Source: Prorocentrum cordatum (taxonomy: Eukaryota; Sar; Dinophyceae; Prorocentrales; Prorocentraceae). Taken from it: a DNA stretch of 64,000 bases. Each line of letters begins with the position of its first letter. Positions within the stretch are counted from its first letter, which is position 1. Below, piece by piece: positions 1 to 11,116 of this stretch. The stretch is taken from NCBI GenBank assembly GCA_963575745.1, contig CAUYUJ010014339.1, forward strand, positions 298,380 to 362,379. The letters are read 5' to 3'. A program made the position numbers and the translations under genes. The notes under the pieces were generated by a model that saw only the letters and a program-made list of their open reading frames with translations, did not search any database and was not told where the DNA came from.

Positions 1-1
1 G

Positions 2-391
2 CTCGTAGTAGATGTGCAGCTCGATGCCGTCCGGGCCCCAGGGGCGCAGCTTGGTGTGGTCCGCGATCTTGCCGGAGATTGGCTTGCTCTCGTCCTCCTT
101 CAGGTAGACGTTGAAGTCGCTGTCGAGGAGGAAGTCCTGGTCAATCTCGAAGATCTTCCTGAACTTGGTGAGGCACGACTCCACCGTGGTGCTCTCGTCG
201 ATGATCACGCGATAGCGGCCGCCGATCGAGGGAGCGGTGAGCATGATCTCGGACCCGGCCTGTCTGGCCACGCGGTCACCGCGAGCAGCCGTCTGGGCCC
301 TTGTGCCGGCAAAGGCCGGCGAGAGGGTCGCGGATAGCAGCCACGCGGCCGCCGCGGCGAGGACAAGGGCACCGAAGCTGGAGCGCGCCAT
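2..391 (-). CDS. Partial gene: secreted or plastid-targeted protein, N-terminal 130 residues
   Basis: The gene runs off the left edge; 130 codons are visible from an ATG at 391. Residues 1-29 form a clear signal peptide: Arg3, a hydrophobic run (FGALVLAAAAAWLLSATL), then PAFAG. Residues 30-47 are rich in R, A, Q and G, like a plastid transit peptide, and Phe27 sits near the expected cleavage site, as in the FVAP-type motif of secondary plastids. Residues 48-130 look like a soluble globular domain with RYRVIIDE and KIADHTKLRPWGPDG. I do not recognise the family. Third codon positions are almost all G or C. I chose the ATG at 391 over the in-frame ATG at 244 because only the former includes the signal peptide. 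No stop lies in the visible part, so exon end and protein length are unknown. Plastid targeting is inference; simple secretion is the alternative. Confidence 0.7.
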   Translation of the reverse strand, partial: MARSSFGALVLAAAAAWLLSATLSPAFAGTRAQTAARGDRVARQAGSEIMLTAPSIGGRYRVIIDESTTVESCLTKFRKIFEIDQDFLLDSDFNVYLKEDESKPISGKIADHTKLRPWGPDGIELHIYYE

Positions 392-854
392 CGCTTCACC
401 GGGAGAAGCGGTGCTGTTAGCGACCGTCGGGCGTGTCAGGCTGGAACCCTGGCAAACGAGCCAAAAAAATGCTGGAGCCCAAGTTGCCACGGACGACGGT
501 GATGGGGAGGATGATGATGATGACGACGACGATGATGGTGAGAGTGAGCATTCTGGTTACTGCGCGGAGGGGCGAGAGAAAACACTCTTCCCACTTAGCA
601 GATTGGGAACAATATAACCTCCATTTTCGGCCGTTGGTGGGCCCTTGCAGGGCCCTGGGACTATCGCAAACCTAATCGGGATGGACAGCTTGCTCTGGGG
701 GAAAAAATTGGGCATGCCCGGGACACCGTATCAACCAAATTGAGATGTCCGATTATGGGGCTCCGGGGCCTGTTCGAACACGGCACGCTTCGCCCGTGAA
801 CCCAACCTGGCTGTAGGAGGGTCGGGTCAGACGCCAAGGAAGGGGGTAACTAAT
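392..854. other. Upstream flank, no gene seen
   Basis: This is the 5' side of the left-edge gene. It has a short GATGATGAC-type tract around 508-540. A stretch at about 630-690 resembles segments near 2162-2300 and 15750-15890 (GGGCCCT...GGGACT...). I see no promoter motif and no credible second ORF. Confidence 0.5.
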
Positions 855-997
855 TACAGTGGAGGCCAGGTCACAAGAAACCTTCCACAAGAAACCCAAC
901 CCTGAGCCCCCAGGACGTCCGTTGATTATCGACAGCCAAGAAGCCCAAGGCACCCTGGAGGCGAGCAGGGTGTTTCTTGGCAGGGGTCTCCACTGCA
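855..997. mobile_element. Small inverted-repeat element, family G copy 1 (TACAGT ends)
   Basis: It begins TACAGTGGAGGCCAGGTC and ends GGGGTCTCCACTG. The right end, reverse-complemented, matches the left for about ten bases. The interior (CACAAGAAACCTTCC near the left, CACCCTGGAGGCGAGCAGGG near the right) recurs at 37338-37517. Ends of the form TA-CAGT suggest a non-autonomous Tc1/mariner-like element with a TA target duplication; that class assignment is inference. Confidence 0.6.
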
Positions 998-1012
998 GGG
1001 CAGGCGAGCCCA

Positions 1013-1376
1013 ATATCGAATCGACAAGTCGGATCGGCGATCAAACTGAAACGGATCGGCGAACATCGGCAGCCGAGTCGGGAGAACTCAACTCGGCGGC
1101 AATCGGCAACCTAGTACGCCTCTAGTAAGGAATCGGAACCCAAATCGGAGCCCGAAATCGAATCGAATCGGAACAGGCTAGTCTGCCTCCAGTAAGGAAT
1201 CGGAACCCACGTCGGAACCCGAAATCGAATCGAATCGGAATCGGAAACCACCGAAATCGGATCGAATGGAATTTGAGGAACGGAACTCCGACGTCGAATC
1301 GCATAGGAATGGGAAGCTTTTGAAATCTTTTGAAATCGAATCGAATCGCATCGGGGGGATCGAAAGGAGCCCTGCT
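1013..1376. repeat. AATCGAATCG-rich dispersed repeat, family E copy 1
   Basis: It starts with AATCGAATCGACAAGTCGG, continues through GAATCGG / GGCGGAAATCGGC blocks and ends in GAATCGAATCG runs. Copies lie at 1640-1977, 14838-15105 and 22248-22460, all with the order CGACAAGTCGG, GCCGAGTCGGGA, GGCAGGCT.GTACGCCTCC, then GGAACC and GAATCGAATCG runs. Open frames across it (RIRFD/SDSIRF-type repeats) come from the microsatellite and are not genes. Confidence 0.75.
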
Positions 1377-1574
1377 GTACGGGGAGGGGGGGTAGCAAAA
1401 CTCGGCTGCGTGCATGGCTTTGGCTCTCCTGGCGCCTCTCGCCGCGCCTCTCGCGGCGCTACACCACACGGTGTCAAAGGCAAGGGCCAGCTGGCGGAGC
1501 CAGGCTGCGGCAGATCCCCAATCGTTATGTAAAACAACAATATGGGGGCGATGTTTCGACAATTGTTGATCACT

Positions 1575-1619
1575 TTTGGAATATGGTTTGACTATTTTTG
1601 TAGGGGGACATGCCCGACC
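1575..1619. repeat. Single right arm of family D hairpin element
   Basis: The sequence GACTATTTTTGTAGGGGG followed by ACATGCCCGACCT matches the right arm of the complete copies at 3380-3537 and 28051-28247. No matching left arm is visible, so this is a fragment. Confidence 0.55.
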
Positions 1620-1639
1620 TAACCAGTCCCCAGGAGAGC

Positions 1640-1977
1640 CCAGAATCAGATCGACACGTCGGATGGGCGATCGACGCGAATCGGATCGGCGGAAATCGGC
1701 AGCCGAGTCGGGAAAAGTCGGATCGGTGGGGATTGGCAAGCTATAACAGACCGCCCTGGAGAAAATGGGGCCCAGAACGGAATCCGACGTCGAATCGACT
1801 CGGAATCGGAAGCCTTCGAAATCGAATCGAATCGAATCGGAGGAATCGAAATCCGACGTCGAATCGAATCGGAATCCGACGTCGAATCGAATCGGAGGAA
1901 TCGGAATCCGACGTCGAATCGAATCGGAATCGGAAGCCTTTGAAACCGAATCGAATCGAATCGGAGGAATCGACATG
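1640..1977. repeat. AATCGAATCG-rich dispersed repeat, family E copy 2
   Basis: It has the same block order as the copy at 1013-1376 but a longer run of GAATCGGAATCCGACGTCG units, at least four of them. The strand-biased CG and AATCG composition makes long spurious open frames on both strands. Confidence 0.75.
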
Positions 1978-2161
1978 AGCCCCCGATCCGATCCCTCGTG
2001 CCCCCGACCTTCCTGGGGTCTTCCAGGGGAGCGGGCGCTCTGAGCGCCGCTTCCGCCTGCCTGGGGAGAGAGGGTCGTGGCTCGTGGGGATGATTTGGGT
2101 GCGCACTACCAGAGACCAGGCGTATTGAAAAAAACACAACGGGGTTTTTTCGCTATTTTTG

Positions 2162-2300
2162 GCCTCGAGGGGCCCTCGCCGGGCCCCAGGACCGTCAACA
2201 AAACGACTCGGGGTGGAAAGCCGGTCCTGGGGAAGGGGCCGAGGCTTCCAGGATCTCCGCACTGAAAAGAGCACGGCATCGGATCTCTGGGTTCCTGGGG
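2162..2300. repeat. Dispersed repeat of unknown type
   Basis: The segment GGGCCCTCGCCGGGCCCCAG ... AAAACGACTCGGGGTGGAAAG ... CTTCCAGGATCTCCGCACTG is recognisably similar to 15750-15890 (CAAAACGAACGACTCAGAATGG ... CATCCAGGGGCTCCGCCTTG) and to a shorter stretch at 3030-3100. No ends are defined. Confidence 0.4.
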
Positions 2301-2469
2301 GGGGCGGTCACCCTGACCTTCCAAAGAGCTATCTTTTAGCACCGGAGACCTAAAAACCAAAAAAGCCGAGCGAAACAGCCTAAAATCAAGACGTATAGAA
2401 TAGCTTTGGAATAGGTGTTTAATTAAGTCGAGTGCTACTTTTTAGCCCTCCTGGAAGGTCAGGGGGGGG

Positions 2470-2690
2470 GGGGCCGCGGTCCGTGTCGGGAGCGGCCAAG
2501 AGGGGGGGTGTCCAAGAGGGGGGGGTGCAAATCATGACCGGCGGCATGTGCGCGGCCCAGCGGGGGGGCCAGGGACGTATCAAAATAAGAAGAGGCGCCA
2601 TGAAATCTGGGGAGATATCCTGGCCCCCGCCATGATATCCACCCCCCCCCTAGTCATCACCCCCCCTCTTTTCCGCCCCCGATCCATGGG
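2470..2690. mobile_element. Palindromic element with G-run/C-run arms
   Basis: The left part contains CCAAGAGGGGGGG and GGGGTGCAAATCATG; the right part contains CATGATATCCACCCCC and ATCACCCCCCCTCTTTTCC. They read as imperfect inverted repeats around a centre near 2590. Long G and C homopolymers make exact ends uncertain. Confidence 0.45.
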
Positions 2691-2836
2691 GGGAGGGGCG
2701 CGCCTCTCGGGCCGGGCAGGCCCCCTCCTGGGCCCGCAGGGGCCCCCCTGCAGGGCCCCCCTGCGGTGCCCCGAAGGGCCCCTGTGCTGCAGCCCTCGCT
2801 GCCCCTGCCGTCCATCGCCCCCTCCCCTCCTATCGC

Positions 2837-2952
2837 GAAGGGGCCCTGGGACACACACAAATGAAAATGCATACAAATAAAAGAACTCCCCATAGTTTCC
2901 CCTATTTTTCTGGGTTTTTGTCTTCCCCCCCACTAGGGACGCCGCCGACCCT
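2837..2952. repeat. Family O repeat, partial copy
   Basis: GAAGGGGCCCTGGGACACAC, then CCCCATAGTTTCCC and TTTTTGTCTTCCC, appear in the same order as in fuller copies at 30303-30475 and 37960-38112. Confidence 0.5.
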
Positions 2953-2975
2953 AGACCTCCAACGCACTGGAGAGG

Positions 2976-2976
2976 A

Positions 2977-3009
<33 letters not shown>
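2976..3009. repeat. (CA)n microsatellite
   Basis: About 17 CA units in a row, with no gene context. Confidence 0.9.
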
Positions 3010-3010
<1 letters not shown>

Positions 3011-3149
3011 AAATTTGCAACGTTCCCAGCCTCCTGGGGGGCCCTCGAAGAACTCCAAGGCCTTCAACAAGAACGGCTCGGGATGACGAACACTGCCCCA
3101 GGAAAACTTTCGGTCGGGACTTCCGTGCACCAGGCATTCAAAATAAGGG

Positions 3150-3375
3150 AACTTCTGAGAGGTCTTCGTCAGAACGACGCAGTGCTATTAAGCCAGGTGG
3201 AGGTCATTTAGGACAGATGCATTCAACTTTTAAGCCCAGGACCAAGCCCGAGCAGGTAGGATTTCGCGGGAGTGAACAGAATTAATGTGGTGTATGCCGG
3301 ATTCGACTAGTTTTCGGCCGCGGGTATGCCAGCGCCGATGCCGAGTGTGTTAAACTCCGAGGCGTTGCATCCTAA
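3150..3375. repeat. Dispersed segment shared with 48840-49095
   Basis: AGGTCTTCGTCAGAACGACG and, further on, CCGCGGGTATGCCAGCG with GATGCCGAGT and GCATCC recur with small changes at 48855-49075 in the same order and similar spacing. It could be an old transposon or a multicopy gene relic. I cannot define ends or a frame. Confidence 0.4.
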
Positions 3376-3379
3376 CATT

Positions 3380-3537
3380 AGGTCGGGCATGTCCTCCTAC
3401 AGGCAGATTTCGGTAGACCAATAGAATTTGATCACACAACGCTCAACACATATTCAAAAAATAGTGTAAACATCGTCCCCACACTTTTTCTTTACTACTT
3501 TTACATACTCTTCCTGCAGAGGGACGTGCCCGACTTA
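3380..3537. mobile_element. Family D hairpin element, copy 1
   Basis: The left end AGGTCGGGCATGTCCTCC and the right end AGAGGGACGTGCCCGACTT are inverted repeats. The A/T-rich interior (AAAAAATAGTGTAAAC, CTTTACTACTTTTACA) contrasts with the GC-rich surroundings. Further copies lie at 28051-28247, 29401-29557 and 35955-36109. Confidence 0.75.
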
Positions 3538-3549
3538 CACGCCAGCCGG

Positions 3550-3703
3550 AAGAAGTAGGAAAAAACATGAAGTAGGAAGGCGTTGGAAGTAGATTGGGCT
3601 TCTACCCGCCCCCTGAAGAGGAGGAAATAAGGAAAACCGCTCGACTCTTCAAGTAGGAGGGCGCCTGCAGTAGATTAAGATTTGGGCATCCAAAAATTCC
3701 TAC
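3550..3703. mobile_element. Small hairpin element with GGAAGTAGGAA-type ends
   Basis: The left end GGAAGAAGTAGGAAAA is inverted at the right end (AAAAATTCCTACTTTCC). Internal AAGTAGG motifs echo the TAGGTT-type repeats in the insertion at 58924-61757, but the link is weak. Confidence 0.45.
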
Positions 3704-3830
3704 TTTCCACGACCGGCTTGTAATCCTAACGGATCCACGCAGCCGGCGTCGCTCGAACCTGGAGATCGAGCTGCCGCTGAGCCGACCGCGCCCGCCCCGG
3801 GCACACGGAATTGGTGGATGGACGACGACA

Positions 3831-4011
3831 TACAGTCGGGGCGTTGACCTAAGGAACCCTACATAAGGAACGAGGCCCCGTTTTTTCCACAAGTTAAACG
3901 TCGATTTCCTATCGAAAACATAAGGCAAACCTGAGGCAAGCTGTGAAACACTTAAGGAACGCGGAGCCCCTCCCCAACGAAAAGGGTTCCTTCTTCAGGG
4001 CCCCGACTGTA
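3831..4011. mobile_element. Family H element, copy 1 (TACAGTCGGGGC ends)
   Basis: It starts TACAGTCGGGGCGTTGACC and ends GGGCCCCGACTGTA, a 12-base perfect inverted repeat with TA at both edges. It is close to the copy at 38338-38521 (same interior: TAAGGAACGAGGCC, AAGTTAAAC, CCTGAGGCAAGC, AAAGGGTTCCTTCTTCAGGG). TA plus CAGTCGG ends fit a non-autonomous Tc1/mariner-like element. Confidence 0.8.
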
Positions 4012-4446
4012 TCTCGACAGGCACCACACTCGCCGATCCTAGGCGCGGGATCGGCCTGGCGGTGCCCAGCGCTGGCGGATCGCGGCTGGCGCCCCCAACG
4101 GCCTGCTGATGCCCTTTTTTCAACCTGGCTCTTATGTGTGCCCTGCCTGGCAGGACCTACCTCGCAGCACTGCGTGTGGGCAGTGAGCCTGGGGCGCTGC
4201 GAGCGCTGCAGAGCTCAAACGGCCACAAGTACGGATGATGTCAACACACGTACCCAACCCACCAGCCCACCCCCAAGTCCAACCCAATGTAAGCGTAGAC
4301 AAGCAAACTTGCCCCCCCCCCTCCGACCTGCGAAACAGGGCCTTCACGACTGCGCAGTCCTCCGGCTCCGAGAAGTGCTTCGAGTCCTCGCGAGAGCGCT
4401 GCCGCGGGCCAGTGTCCCTGACCTTCGCCCCCAGGGATTCCGACAG
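4012..4446. other. Non-repetitive stretch, no gene supported
   Basis: Open frames exist on both strands but all continue into the GTA microsatellite next door. None has a recognisable motif or a convincing start. Confidence 0.4.
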
Positions 4447-6050
<1,604 letters not shown>

Positions 6051-6179
6051 ATAGTAATGGAAATAGTGGTTGTAGCCAGGGCAATGGTGCCATACTGGTT
6101 TCCTGCATGAATAATTCGCTGAGCAATTAATGCTGCAGCTGCATTGTAGGATGCTACGGTACACGATTACTATTGGAGG

Positions 6180-8345
6180 GCATGCTACAGCTGCGACGAA
6201 GCTGGCGCGCACGACGCCTGGAGCAGGAGGTCTGGGCCAGGAAGGAGAACATAGCAAGGAACTTGATACAGAATTTCCAGGGGTAGAACAAAATCCCGTT
6301 TACTTCTTTACGGCGCCAGGAGGTCTGGGCCAGGAAGAAACAAGGAGTTATAAAGGAATGCGATAAGGAACCTTCCAGGGTTAGAAAGGAATTTCGTGGA
6401 GGTCTGGGCCAGGAAAGAAAAATAAGAGTTAGAAAGGAATTCGATGAGGGATTTCCTGAATTAGAAGGGGATTTCCTTTTGTTCCGACGCCAGGAGGTCT
6501 GGGCCAGGGGAGAACCCCCCAACAAAAAGGAGTCATAAAGAATATGATGAGGAAATTCCAGAGATCGAGCAGGATTTCGTTTTTTGTTTACGACGCCAGG
6601 TCTGGGTCAGGAAGACCAAAAAAAGATTCAGAAAGGCATTGGGTAAGGAATTTCCAGAGTTAGCAAGTTTCTTAATAAAAAAGCGGCGCCAGGAGGTGTG
6701 GGCCAAGAAAGAGGAATAGAGGTATAAAGGGATGTGATACGGAGTTGCCTAAGTTAGAAACGAACTTGCTTGTTTTGCTTTTGTTGGCGACGCCAGGAAG
6801 TCTGGGCCAGGAAGGAAACAAGGAGTTAGAAAGAGATTGGGTAGGGAATTTCCAAGGAGTTAGAACGGATTTTTTTTATTTTTTTTTTGCGACGCCGGGG
6901 GGTCTTTGCCAGGAAGGAAAAGAAGGCGTTTGAACGGCATTTCATAAGGAATTCCCAGAATTAGAAAAACATGTCGTCTTGTTCTTTTGCATTACGACGC
7001 CAGGGGGTCTGGGCCAGGAAGAATAAAGGAGTTAGACAGGAAATTGACAAGGAATTGCCAAACTTTGAAAGGCTGTTCGTTTTCTGGTTCGTTTGCACAG
7101 CGCCGGGAGGTCCCCAGAAAAGGAAAAAATGGATAGAAAGTAATTTGATGAGGAAACTCCTGGGATAGAAAGGAATTCCGCTTTTTGTTAACGTTGCCAT
7201 GAGGTCTGGGCCAGGAAGGCTAAAAGGAGATAGAAAGGAAGTGGGCAGGGAATTTCCAGAGGTAGAAAAAGAATTTCTTCGGTGGTTTACGACGCCAAGT
7301 CTGGGCCAGGAAGGAAACAAAGGAATTAGAAAGGAACGTAATAAGGAATTTCGAAAGGCTATGACAGGAATTTCGTTTCTTGTTCACGACGCGAGGAAGT
7401 CTGGGCCAGAATAATAAAACAAGTGAGGAATGTGTCAAGGCATTTCCAGAGTCAGAAAATAATTTCGCTTTTTCAAGGTTTTGCACGGCGCTGGCAGGTC
7501 TGGGCCAGAAAGGTAAACAAGAATTAGAACATACTTTGATAAGAAATTCCCTGGCTCAGAAAAGCATTCAATGCTTTGTTCACGCCGCCGGGAGGTCTGG
7601 GCGAGGGATGGAAAAAAGAGTGAAGTATAAAAGGAATTTGACAAGTAACCCCACCCAAAAAAAAACGACGCGAGGAGGTCTGAGCCGGGAAGACAACGAA
7701 GAGTCAGAAGGGAATGTGATATGGAATTTCCAAGAGTTAGAAAGGACTTGTTTTTTTGTTTACGGCGACGGGGAGCCTGTGCCAGGAAGGAAAAAAGAGT
7801 TAGAAAAGATTTCGACAAAGAAATCCCAAGGTTAGATCCGCTTTTTACAAAAAGAAGAAAACCTATTAGAAAGTAATGTGATAAAGAATTGCCAGACTTA
7901 GAAAATGTTTCGCCCTTTCTGTTTTTGTTCACGGCGCCAGGTGGTCTGTGTCTGGGAGAAGAAAAAAGAGCTACAAAGGAATGTGATAAGGAATTCCCAA
8001 ATTTGGAAAGGTTGTTGCTATCTATTTTGGGGGAAAAGACTCACGACTTTGCATTTTAAAGCGACGCCAGGGGATCTGGGCTAGGGACGGAAAAACAGAG
8101 CTAGATAAGAATTCGATGAGGAATTGCCAGAATTTGACAGGAATTTCGTCTTTTGCAGGTGGTCTGGGCCAGGAATGTTGACAAAAAACGGTTAAGGAGT
8201 TTGATGCGGAATTTCCAAATTAGAAAGGAATTTCGTTTTTTGGTTCGACGCCAGGAGGTCTGGGCCAGGGAAAAATTAGTCATAAAGGAAGTTGGTATGG
8301 AATGTCCAGAATTAGAAAGGAAGTTTGCATGTCAGAGAGAATTCT
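6180..8345. repeat. Satellite array, ~96-bp units, first phase
   Basis: About 22 degenerate tandem units, each with GGTCTGGGCCAGGAAG (for example near 6228, 6320, 6403, 6497, 7008, 7205, 7303, 7679, 8260), then AA-rich AGGAGTTAGAAAGGAAT, then GGAATTTCCAGAGTTAGAAA and a T-rich TTTCGTTTTTTGTTTACGAC link. Spacing is 83-110 bases. Different frames open and close, so there is no coding constraint. It continues into the variant phase at 8346. Confidence 0.9.
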
Positions 8346-9260
8346 GAAGCTCTGAGACAATCGAATATCAATGGCCCGGGAAGCGCCGGGGCCAGGAAGG
8401 GAAAAAGGATTTAGGAAGGAATGTGACGATGAATTTCCAGAGTTTGAAAGGAATTTCGAAAACCAGAGAGAATGCTGAATCTCAGAGACAACTGGAATTG
8501 CGCGAGAAGCGCCAAGGCAAGGACGGGAACAAGGAGTCATAAAGAATATGATGCGGAATTCCCAAAGTTAAAAAGGAATTTTGAATGCCGGATAGAATTC
8601 TGAATCTCAGGGACAATCGAATCAGAACTACCGAGAAGCACCCGGGCCAAGAGGGGAAAAACGATTTAGAAAAGAATGTAATGAGGAATTTCCAGAATTA
8701 AACAAAAAACCATCCCGGAGAGAAAACTGAATCTCAGAAGCAATCGAGTCAGAACTGCCCGAGAAGCGCCAGGGCCAGGAAGGGCAAATGGAATTAGGAA
8801 AGGAATTGGAGAAAATCTCCAGAGTTAGAAAGGACTTTTGAATGCCAGAGATGAGTTCTGAATCTCCGACACACTCGAATCAGAATTGCCCGAGAGGCGC
8901 CAGGGCCAGGAAGTAAAAAAGGACTTATAAAGGGTTTAGGCAAGGAGTTCCCGGAGCTAGAAAGGAATTTTGGCAAGGAGTTCTACAGGAATCTGATGAG
9001 GAGTTTCCAGAGGTAGAATGGAATTTCGAATGCCAAAGGGGATGCAGAATCACAGAGACAATCGGACCATAACTGCCCGAAGGGCTCCAGGACCAGGAGA
9101 GGCCAAAGGACTCCGACAGGAGTGTGATAAGAAATTCCCAGAGTCGGACGGGACTTCCGAATGCCGGAGAGAATTCTGAATCTCAGAGAAAATCGAATCA
9201 GAATTGCCTGAGAGGCGCCAGTGCCTGGAAGGGAACATGGAGCCAGAAAAGAATCTGGCG
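8346..9260. repeat. Satellite array, second phase, ~125-bp units
   Basis: About seven units of a longer variant. The GGCCAGGAAG / TTTCCAGAGTTAGAAAGG core is kept, but the T-rich link is replaced by GAATGCCAGAGAGAATTCTG, AATCTCAGAGACAATCG and TCAGAATTGCCCGAGAAGCG. It looks like a higher-order successor of the 96-bp unit that was amplified on its own. Confidence 0.85.
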
Positions 9261-9994
9261 TGGAATGTCGGGCCACCAGTTGCTAGCCTGGTAGGCTAGG
9301 GCCGACATCGGAGCTAGACATCGGGGCCGCTGAGGGCCTCCTCCTGCGGCCCCCCCGCCGCTCAGCGACGTGGATTTCGCACGCTCGGGCGCCTGGGGAA
9401 GCCCAAGTAGAGGTCACTGGGCGGCGGAGTTCCTCCTGCGGCCTGAATCTTATGCATTACCGTTGCGGGAAGTGGGGGGCTCGGGGGGGGGCACCATGCG
9501 GTAGTCCTCGGGGCAGCGAGCGCAATGATACGAACAGGGTGCGAACAATAGGGATAAGAGCAGCAGCAAGAGTAATACGAATAACCACAGTGATGATGAT
9601 ATAGCAATGCCGCTACTCATGATAAAAAGATAACAGCTACGATGGGAAATTGTCCCAGTGGATAATAGGCCCGGCCACGCCGCCCCCCCCCCACCTCCGA
9701 CTAAAGTGTCTTGGCCGAAGACAATCAGCACCGGGAGTGGCGGGACGGTTGGGTTTAGCCCACAGGGGCCTGGGTCGAAAAGCCGTGGGATCGACACAAG
9801 AGAACATGGTCTTGCGCGCGATAACATAGCGACCTGACGCGGTGGCTTGCGCGGGCCGCCAGCGTGGCACGCTGCATTAGAAGCAACGGTGCTCACGCGG
9901 GACCTTTCGCAGAAATCTTACTCGCGAGTGTCCGCACAGTCAGACCACGGTCCCTGCGTCACCCAAGTGGGGAAAACGTGGGCCAGGAGCACTC
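9261..9994. other. Non-repetitive stretch, no gene seen
   Basis: Contains two GGCCTCCTCCTGCGGCC / GTTCCTCCTGCGGCC-like words near 9337 and 9430 and a GCAGCAGCAAG tract near 9560. The open frames have low-complexity products without recognisable motifs. Confidence 0.4.
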
Positions 9995-10250
9995 CTCGTG
10001 ACCCAAAAGGGGGTCCAGCTAGAAAGGGATGGTGCAATAGATTCGGGGCACTGGCACTGCAGATGCATTGCGCCAGAGAACTGTATTGAACTCTGTGCTC
10101 TGAAAATTACTGCACTGCAAACGAACATCCAGCAGTACACTTGCGCCCCGGAATGTACTGTACACCCCGGATCGACTGCAACCCCACACAATCTTTGTAC
10201 CAAATCTATTGCACCCCCCCCGCGTCGCTGGACCCACGTTGGGCCAACCA
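9995..10250. mobile_element. Hairpin element with GGTGCAATAGATT arms
   Basis: The left arm GGGGTCCAGC...GATGGTGCAATAGATTCGG is inverted at the right (CCAAATCTATTGCACCCC ... GCTGGACCCACG). Arms are about 45 bases with a few mismatches. Confidence 0.6.
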
Positions 10251-10469
10251 AAAACACCCTTCTGCCACGAAGGAACCGTGGCCTGGCGGAAACGAAAGAG
10301 CCCTAAGGTCCCTCCGCATGGGGCCAGTCCATCACCCTGAGCCGTGGTCTGACAGCCCTCCGGCCCTCCGGGAGGACCCAGGAGCCTGCAAACGTGAAGT
10401 CGAAACGGCGAAACGCCCCCATGTCCATTCTATGCCAGGAGCCCTTTCCTTCATGCGGAACCTCTGCGC

Positions 10470-10710
10470 AGGCCTCCCACATGGGATCGGAGCACATGGG
10501 GTCGGAGGATGGCGCCGCATCGCCGATGCACCGGCGATGCGGCTCGATGTGGAGGCTGATGTTCTCCACGCCGATGGCGCCAATGCATCGCCGACGTCGC
10601 CGATGCATCGACGGTGCATCACCGAGGCATCTCGGATATACATCGCCGATGTATCGGTGATGCGGCGCGATCCTCCGACCATATCTACTCGGACCCCATG
10701 CAGGAGGCCT
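10470..10710. mobile_element. Family A hairpin element, copy 1
   Basis: The left end AGGCCTCCCACATGGGATCGG and the right end CGGACCCCATGCAGGAGGCCT are inverted repeats. Inside are CGCCGCATCGCCGATG, ATGCATCG and GATGCGGCGCGATCCTCCG, which fold back on each other. Other copies lie at 15453-15658, 29700-29940, 33696-33869 and 36827-37053. Confidence 0.8.
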
Positions 10711-10920
10711 CTAAAACCGCGCCGTTGCCCCCCCCCCCCCCCCGCGAAGTCCACCATCTCGTCGAAATCGTTCGGGGCGACTGGCCATGCCGCCGGCAGG
10801 GCCCGAGCGCCCGCGCCGTCCAGCCGCAGCGCCGCGTGCCACCGCGCCTCCGACCAGAAACGGCCGCTCATCTGTCCGGCGCAGCAACGCTCGAAGCTGG
10901 GCCAGCCAGAGTCCTCTCGC

Positions 10921-11116
10921 AGGCCTAGAGGTTGACACCAACACCAAGATCGGCGGTGTGCCTCCACCGAGGGAAGAGGATCCCGATCTCGGTGATGGTG
11001 GTAATATTCTGGCTTCCAAGGTGACCGAACTATTGCCACCAACACCGAAATCCAGGATCCTCTTTCCCCTGTGGAGGCAAACCCCTGTGTTGGTGTTGGT
11101 GCCCATTTCCAGGCCT
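10921..11116. mobile_element. Hairpin element with ACACCAACACC arms
   Basis: The left arm AGGCCTAGAGGTTGACACC ... GTGCCTCCACCGAGGGAAGA and the right arm TCTTTCCCCTGTGGAGGCA ... GGTGCCCATTTCCAGGCCT are inverted over about 50 bases. A second, inner inverted pair (GATCTCGGTGATGG / CCACCAACACCGAAATC) is weaker. Confidence 0.7.

Noticed and set aside
1122-2274. SDSIRFR / SNRIGI-type repetitive proteins on both strands
   Set aside because: Produced by the AATCG repeat; both strands are open equally and no start context or domain exists.
6180-9260. CRISPR-like array
   Set aside because: Units are contiguous and degenerate with no unique spacers, and the context is eukaryotic.
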